DNA of 64,000 nucleotides from Sinohyriopsis cumingii (taxonomy: Eukaryota; Mollusca; Bivalvia; Unionida; Unionidae). Position 1 is the first letter of the stretch. Every line of letters starts with the position of its first letter. Under the pieces are notes generated by a model. It was not told the origin of the DNA. It saw only the letters and a list, made by a program, of their open reading frames with translations, and did not search any database. A program made the translations under genes and the position numbers. Shown piece after piece: positions 58,231-64,000 of this stretch. Where the stretch lies: contig CM068828.1 of the NCBI GenBank assembly GCA_028554795.2, forward strand, positions 15,428,814-15,492,813, written 5' to 3'.

Positions 58231-59070
58231 TCTAGATGACAGTACTGGAGAACAAGCAACATCATCTTGGTTGTGTGGGGTGAGGCTACGGTCCCCTGTA
58301 ATGCCTAAAACTTACCTGTTGAAAAGTGACGAGGTCTGTTGATCACTAAACTCGTTGAACACCCTGAATTACAAACCGTGACTTCAGAACAGTCACAGAG
58401 TAAGAGGCTTTCCTCGTAGCAAAGTGTAGATAAATTGAGAAGCGACATCTGTGGCGTGAGGAACTATTCACGGTATCATGTCGAATGAGTGTGTCCAGGA
58501 GGTATGAGCTAGACTGGTCCCTGTACATGTCTGCAAAAGTTGGGTACGGCTTAATGGAAGCCGGGCTGTTACTCATTGAACCCGTAATATTGATGCTTGG
58601 CCCTTTGTGTTTCCTAGTACATGGCTTAGGCCAGTCACAATGCGAATATACATCTCTCATGACAGAAAGATAAATTGAGAAGCAACATCTGTGGTATGAG
58701 GAACTACTCATGGCCTTTTGTGATCCCTAGTATATAGCTTAGGCCAGTCACAACGCAAATACATAATCATTGTGAGGATATCATTAGGATCATCAGTATG
58801 GAACGAGTTATGGTATATTTGATCCATCTAACCTGTCTGTATGTGTGTCGAATGAGAGGGACTTAACTGTTTGTTAGCTCTGTCCCTTGCTGTTCCGTAA
58901 GAGGAATCAAGTTGGACCCCAAGGACGCAAAGTAAATGGAGTTCCAAAAAATGATGAGTCCTGTGGTTTTGACTTTGCTGCCGGAGATGTTTCCATTCGT
59001 GTGAACGTCTGGCGTTTCGTGGCTGAACGGAAAGTTGATTTATCTCCCTTGTTTCCATGAAGATCCCACA
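58231..59070. repeat. Interleaved direct repeats upstream of the DIRS-type element
   Basis: Repeat A (gataaattgagaagcgacat, then ctgtggcgtgaggaacta) occurs at 58429-58473 and 58669-58713. Repeat B (ggcttaggccagtcacaa core) occurs at 58599-58653 and 58712-58767. The order is A1, B1, A2, B2. Such split direct repeats are the terminal structure of several DIRS-group elements. No gene seen in the remainder. Confidence 0.6.
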
Positions 59071-59372
59071 CCGCTCCGGTGGCCTAGTGGTTAGAGTGTC
59101 CGCCTCGGATGCGGGAGGTCGTGGGTTCGATCCCCGGCTGAGTCATACCAAAGACTTACAAAAATGGTACTAACAGCTGCCTCACTTGGCGCTCAGCATT
59201 AAGAGATTAGTGTTAGGACTGGTCGGCCCGGTGTCAGGATGATGTGACTGGATGGGACATCATGCTACATGTCTGCGGCATGATGCCCCAGTGCTAGACA
59301 TCACTATAAACTGCCACATTGCAGACATCGTAGCGATATGACTGAAAAATTGTTAAAGCTACATTAAAAATC
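59071..59372 (+). mobile_element. tRNA-derived SINE, best-preserved copy
   Basis: Head ccgctccggtggcctagtgg, ttagagtgtccgcctcggat and gcgggaggtcgtgggttcga has clear A-box (tggcctagtgg) and B-box (ggttcgatccc) promoter motifs. The anticodon loop ctcggat resembles a tRNA-Pro-type head. Body and tail follow with catcatgctacatgtctgcgg and a ttaaagctacattaaaaatc end. RNA polymerase III would transcribe it if active. The other copies are at 29594, 33927, 32022 (-) and 38256 (fragment). Confidence 0.9.
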
Positions 59373-61168
59373 CAGATCACAACACATCCATGAACATCCA
59401 CACTGAGGAAGGAGCATGCAGACTGTTGACGTCTTCGTTCTGATCTGTGTGTTGTTTGCTCTTTGCCAATAATTCTAATCTGTAAGACAAAATAGAGCAA
59501 ATGTATAAAGCTGTAGCCCTGCACCTGTCCTTAGAACACAATGTCCGTGCATAGTGAAAGCATGAAAAGGTTGACCCAGAAATTGAAAACAGTCTAATAA
59601 TGCACTGAAGCATATAGGTGAAATTATAATGACAATACTGCCTGCACGAGGGAGAAGTTATAACCTTGTGGGCCTGCACACGAAGTTTGAATACTGTGTG
59701 GGCACCGAGCTATAACAGATGAAAGTAGTATCTGGGAGAGCTGGATTTGCGAGTTAGTAGTAGTTCTCCTAAGGCATTATGATTCGGAAACGTATTTGAA
59801 GATAAAATAAGTGATAATAGATGACCTTGTTTTCTACAAATTGGAATATTTAAAGGAGAAAATATTGAAAGTATATTTTAAGAGGGAAATTTGTCCCTCT
59901 CTACACCAAGAAAGATGACATGTACAAAGTTAAGTTGATTTTAAAGACTAAAATCTGAAACGGTAAAAATATATGATGGAGAAATTCAAATGGACCATGA
60001 TTCTTTTAACAGCTGAGAACCTTATGAAAACATTGCATAGCCTAAATAAGTGGAAAAACCACTAGGTCAGAGAGAAGATACACAAACGATACAAATTTTA
60101 AAGAACCACCTAAAACAAAGTAAAGTCCATCACTATAGTAGATAAGTATTTCAATATTTTGTATGAATAAATTTAAACAATCAATCACCATTCTTAAAAT
60201 ACTTGTTGTTATTGCTAATATCACTATCTTTCAAATCGTGACCAATAACCAAAACATGCTGTGTTCTCTTTTTCTTCTATGTTCTGATATTTGTAAACAG
60301 ATTTGATAGGTTTTGGAAAAATATAATGAATAATGTTGAAGAAAACAGATTTAACCATTTTCCACTGTATTTATTTAACAATTATGAAGGGACAAATATA
60401 ACAAGAATCACTGATGACTTTAAGAAAAAGAGACTCAGTGATACTGATGGTACGTTCATTTTAGAAAATAACTTCAACTTAACATTATCTGTATAAGTTA
60501 CGGGCAACACAAATGAGTACAATTAAAAACCAATAGGTCAATAACAATCAACATTTATAGAACGAGGATAAACATTTACAGAGTTCTGAAATAGTTTCCT
60601 TTCGGTAAAAGTGCATACAATATTCCTAAGAACAATAAATATTAAATAATACATAATGAGATGGATATTATGCCTAAAATATGGCTCCAAAGTACAATAT
60701 TGAAACTAGCACCATATGTTAACAGTTGCCTTTCTAATTTATTGTCACTTTGAAAGCAATGGTAGGTTTTTACTAATCATTTCCAGGCTATAACTGTAAC
60801 CAAACAGATAACAACAGAAATTTCATCTATATAGCGGTGCTGTTCATAATTAATGTGATTTAAATTGCAAGCATAGTAAGGCCGTACACATTGATGATAT
60901 AATTTACAGTGTTAGTTTAATGAAAGACTGGATCAGTGAACGTTAATGAAATCATTTTTCCAAAAGAAGATTAAACATTATAATTCAAACACCATTGTCA
61001 TTGTTTGTGAAATGGAGACACATTCATAGAAGACTACAATGCCATTAATAACAACAAACAACAACAAAGAGATAACTGCTAAATATAGAGGTCCTGCTTA
61101 TAATGAAAGTAATATAAAACACAGATATTCACAGAATCAATAATGTATTATTGATTTCAGCTACTCAC
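59373..61168. other. Intron, nothing recognised
   Basis: About 1.8 kb of unique AT-rich intron sequence of the SLC23-type gene; no further exon found. Confidence 0.5.
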
Positions 61169-61298
61169 CAAATAGCACTAGAAATGATGCCCCGATGATA
61201 GGATCCGGCATACTGACCACGAGGGCACTAAATTTACCAAGACAACCGAATACGGTCATGAAGGCACCTGCTACCAACAGTACACGTCTGCTGCCAAC
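61169..61298 (-). CDS. SLC23-type transporter, internal exon
   Basis: Acceptor ATTAAG before 61298 (weak pyrimidine tract) and donor TTTG/GTGAGT after 61169. 130 bases, entry phase 0, exit phase 1. Encodes VGSRRVLLVAGAFMTVFGCL, then GKFSALVVSMPDPIIGASFL. The VGSRRV...GKF.AL..S.PDPI.G.......FG pattern is diagnostic for SLC23 transporters (loop and helix before the NSSRN region). Together with 52275-52418 and 43971-44329 it defines the gene's direction and a span of more than 17 kb. Upstream exons are not in the window. Confidence 0.9.
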
Positions 61299-61344
61299 CT
61301 TAATATCGTGAAGAAATTTACAACAATCGACATTTATTTTTCTT

Positions 61345-61345
<1 letters not shown>

Positions 61346-61394
<49 letters not shown>
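61346..61394. repeat. (AAT)n microsatellite
   Basis: About 16 perfect units just upstream of the transporter exon. Confidence 0.96.
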
Positions 61395-61395
<1 letters not shown>

Positions 61396-61479
61396 GCCAC
61401 CCCTGATAAGGAAATCTTTAATGTGATTAAAAAATGCATAATACTTATTAATTTCATTCATTGATTTATAATTTCTAAC

Positions 61480-61547
61480 CTGACTGTGACCAGAGTGACC
61501 CTAACACAGTCTTAGTCTATGCTTTTCATAATGAATGAAGTTTCCAT
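61480..61547 (-). pseudogene. Copy of the CABIT-locus first exon
   Basis: 68 bases from ATG to an AG/GTTAGA donor, the same length as 33178-33245. It shares the start (METSF against MESPF) and the last residues (TLVTVR). An in-frame TAA after MKSID makes it a pseudo-exon. Similarity extends past the donor into the intron (atttctaacct). Confidence 0.6.
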
Positions 61548-61936
61548 ACTAACAAACATACAATGGATGTACATACCTGACCTTGTGGTATACATACAAT
61601 GGGTTTGCATACCTGACCTTGACCCCATTCATTCATTTTCAAGTCAGCAGATCAAGTAAGATCATTATCTAAACACTTGTGTTGACCAAACTAAATTCAC
61701 CAGAAGTGGTTAAAGTAGACGTTTTAAGGAACAGCAGCAGAGAGGGTGAACCGACTCTAACTGGTTCACTCTCCGTTTCGCAAAATAAGCCTTCTTGAAA
61801 TCGCAAAAAAAAAATCTCGATATCCAGTACAAGACGACCCTGTCAACGAATTGACTTACCCAGCCTATCGCTGATCGCGAAAAATCGCAGCGATCACGTC
61901 GGTGCCAAGTTTGAGACAGCACCCTCTCTGCTCCTA

Positions 61937-62586
61937 TTATACAAAAATTGTATCAAGACCGACTCTGTATCGTGTTCGAGGAATGTGTAGGTTTATTGTT
62001 ATAAAACCATGCGGTGTTAACTGAGCCTGACTAAATAAATTTCTAAACTTGATTACGTCACCGCTACACCAGGTCTGATGAATATTTTTTCAGCGTGTGT
62101 GTATCAACTCAGTTAAACACAGCAAGAATATTACAATTATCCCTGATCACTTTAGGAATTTGTGTATATCGCTGGGTTACATAAATCACATTAGTGTTTT
62201 TGTGTCTACCTCGAGAAAATATTCTAGCTGGATTGGACTGTTTGTCCAGCATTACATCATCGTACACGACTAAACTGGTAATAATCCTGTCAATATCATT
62301 AACACGCTTCATCGATATCAGTGATAAATTCAACATCGTCTTCGTTTTCATTTTAACGATTTTGCATTTTCATTAAAATTCTTGAGTACATCATAGCACC
62401 GCTGGTCATCTACAGACGGAACAATCAAATACAACTTATCCCACCTGAGCCATCTCATTATCAAATTAAGTAACAGTTGCGTCTTCCAGATGGAATTATG
62501 ATAATCATACGGACAGAATTTGATAGCGCTGCATAATGCTTGACCGGTTCTTGTTTTCTTGTTGCAGAAAAATCAATTACTTTCAT
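61937..62586 (-). pseudogene. A32/FtsK-type packaging ATPase, element copy 2
   Basis: Starts MKVIDFSATRKQEP at 62586. The Walker A region is damaged (IIPSGRRN where GSGKT is expected) and followed by a stop. The middle, MRWLRWDKLYLIVPSVDDQ, is intact. Walker B VVYDDVMLD and the GRH...NVIYVTQRYTQIPKVIRDN segment are well preserved (62300-62120). The end near 61937 matches the C-terminus of copy 1. At least two frame breaks. Confidence 0.82.
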
Positions 62587-62602
62587 GTTATATAAATAAA
62601 TT

Positions 62603-63125
62603 ATGGATATATATTGTGTGAAATGCAGGACGCGTACCTCAACAGGTGATTTAACAACTATTGCAACAAAAAATAACAAATCGGCAGTTACGGGTAAGTG
62701 TGAACGATGAGGTACAAAGAAATTTAAATTTATTCCCGCACAGTCGGGTTTTTAAAAAAACGAGGAGATGATATTGCAGCAAAATTAACAAAGTTACCCG
62801 GGACTCCGTGGGCTAAATACCCAGGAGAAAAACACCTCCCAGGATATAATTATTGTGGCCCTGGAACCAGACTTGATATGAGGCTTGATAACGAAGACCA
62901 GTCAAAACCAGGTGAGTATCCAATAAACGCTATTGATAAAGCGTGTCATGCTCATGATGTAGCTTATAAAAGTAAAGATCTACAGCATAGGGATATCGCA
63001 GATGTAAAATTAATTCATGCGCTAAATTCCATTACAAATAAATCTTTCAAGGAATCATTGCTAATTGGTTGGTGAGATCTGTAATGAAAGGTAAACTAGT
63101 GCTTGGAAGTGGAACTTCCAGCGCT
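62603..63125 (+). pseudogene. Zinc-ribbon + phospholipase A2 protein, element copy 2
   Basis: ATG at 62603 opens MDIYCVKCRTRTS, then TKNNKSAVTGKCE. The second CxxC of the ribbon is broken by a TGA at 62708-62710. The PLA2 domain has NYCGPGTRLD (calcium loop) and the catalytic ACHAHDVAY, so the His-Asp dyad lost in copy 1 is kept here. A frameshift lies near 63070; the tail GKLVLGSGTSSAGN ends at TAA about 63135. The zinc ribbon and PLA2 appear to be one fused reading frame ancestrally. Role as in copy 1 (capsid-borne membrane-active enzyme, inferred). Confidence 0.8.
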
Positions 63126-63149
63126 GGTAATTAATCAACCGATTATTAT

Positions 63150-63990
63150 TATAACGGAATCGATTTAATATTCCCCAAGAGGATATTGGAAAGGTAACGC
63201 AGCGATTAGTAAACTCGCCGAAGCAGCAATAGTTACACGTGCCACTGCTGAAGCGTGGTTAGCACGACAAGCAATATGGCCAATTTATCTACCACCAACT
63301 AAGCGAATTCACTTTGCACATTTTGATGTTGGAGTTCCTAATGAAGTTCATCAAGCTGATTTATTATTTTTACTACATGATACTATTAACATCCGAAGAC
63401 GTCAAATAACATATAAATACGCGTTAACTGTCGTTGATGTTGCAAGTAGATATAAAGAAGTAGAGCCGTTGTCAACAAAGACAGCAACTGAAGTTGCTTC
63501 TGTGTTTAAAGGAATTTATCAACGTGGACCCTTGCAATGGCCACAGCTGTTACAAGTTGATCCTGGCAAAGAATTTCAGGGTGCAGTATCATCGTTGATG
63601 AAGCAACATAATGTCACCATCAGACGAGGACATACTGCAATTCGTCGTGATCAGGCAATTGTTGAACGATTTAGTCAAACACTTGCTGAGCGGTTATTTG
63701 GATATCAGCACGCGAAGGAATTCATTCAAGACGAGAGATTACGCGAATGGGTTGCAAGATTACCAGGTGTGATAGCCGCGCTAGATAATGAAATAACTGG
63801 AACAACCAACATGAAACCCATTAGCGCAGTCACAAAAAAACATATACCCTTACAACGACGTGATTTTTCAAAACAACCAGTACTGGGCAATGTGACTGTA
63901 AAATATTGATATGAGCCCGGGGAACTTGAAGGTGGTAAAAAAAGCAACTGATCCGGTCTGGAGTATAACGTCACACAAAAGTTCCAACGT
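63150..63990 (+). pseudogene. Polinton-type integrase, element copy 2
   Basis: Reads GYWKGNAAISKLAEAA, FDVGVPNEVHQADLLFLLHD (first Asp retained), YKYALTVVDVASRYKEVE, LQVDPGKEF (second Asp) and DQAIVERFSQTLAERLFGY (Glu), so all three catalytic acidic residues are visible. A TGA at 63907-63909 interrupts the C-terminal part, which continues in weaker form to the end of the window. This is much the better of the two integrase copies. Confidence 0.88.
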
Positions 63991-64000
63991 GGTAAGATCC

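Larger units (their letters stand above)
61937..64000. mobile_element. Polinton/adintovirus-like element, copy 2 (cut by window edge)
   Basis: The same gene order as 2579-4702: ATPase (-), zinc-ribbon/PLA2 (+), integrase (+), in the same orientation relative to the window, with obvious nucleotide similarity but many substitutions. Better preserved than copy 1. Continues past 64000. Confidence 0.85.

Noticed and set aside
59071..59145. A functional tRNA gene
   Set aside because: A and B boxes are good, but the stretch is the head of a SINE present in several copies with the same body.

Overview
This is an AT-rich animal genomic window of the kind seen in molluscs and other lophotrochozoans. 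It has short spliced exons separated by multi-kb introns, tRNA-derived SINEs, remnants of LINE, DIRS-type and mariner elements, and a very large amount of micro-, mini- and satellite DNA. The mollusc assignment is inference from repeat style and gene content; no sequence search was possible. No prokaryotic genes, operons or CRISPR arrays are present.

Host genes. Two spliced genes can be followed, both on the minus strand. (1) A CABIT + SAM domain protein (GAREM/Themis-like adaptor) has exons at 32451-32590, 28568-28712, 26102-26266, 25755-25916 and 24401-25050 whose splice phases agree, plus a probable first coding exon at 33178-33245. (2) A SLC23-type nucleobase/ascorbate transporter has exons at 61169-61298, 52275-52418 and a final exon at 43971-44329. 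The exon expected between the last two was not found. Extra exon-like copies of the CABIT family lie at 1326-1461 and 61480-61547.

Virus-like elements. From about 2.58 to 18.6 kb lies a degraded Polinton/adintovirus-like integrated element. It carries an A32/FtsK-type packaging ATPase, a zinc-ribbon + phospholipase A2 protein, a Polinton-type integrase, a superfamily 1 helicase with a C-terminal HNH-like module, a small zinc-ribbon ORF, an HNH/NUMOD-like endonuclease remnant, several structural-protein remnants and a major capsid gene. No DNA polymerase B was recognised. The capsid gene is cut in two by a 4.93-kb foldback transposon (12130-17060) flanked by a 4-bp TAGA duplication. A second, diverged copy of the ATPase / zinc-ribbon-PLA2 / integrase module starts at 61.94 kb and runs off the right edge. 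All element genes look dead (stops, frameshifts, lost catalytic residues).

Repeats by region. 18.6-24 kb: no gene, a 145-bp tandem duplication, 21-bp and 35-bp minisatellites. 24-33 kb: CABIT/SAM locus with an inverted-repeat element and SINEs in introns. 34-41 kb: 37-bp, 33/34-bp, 47-bp and 60-bp tandem arrays, a G-rich inverted-repeat element and a mariner remnant. 43.9-61.3 kb: the SLC23 locus, whose introns hold a LINE fragment, (CATA)n and (TA/TG)n arrays, a 2.66-kb array of 28-bp monomers with an 840-bp higher-order period, a 31-bp minisatellite, a degraded DIRS-type retroelement and a SINE. Many of the long open frames in this window are by-products of these repeats.
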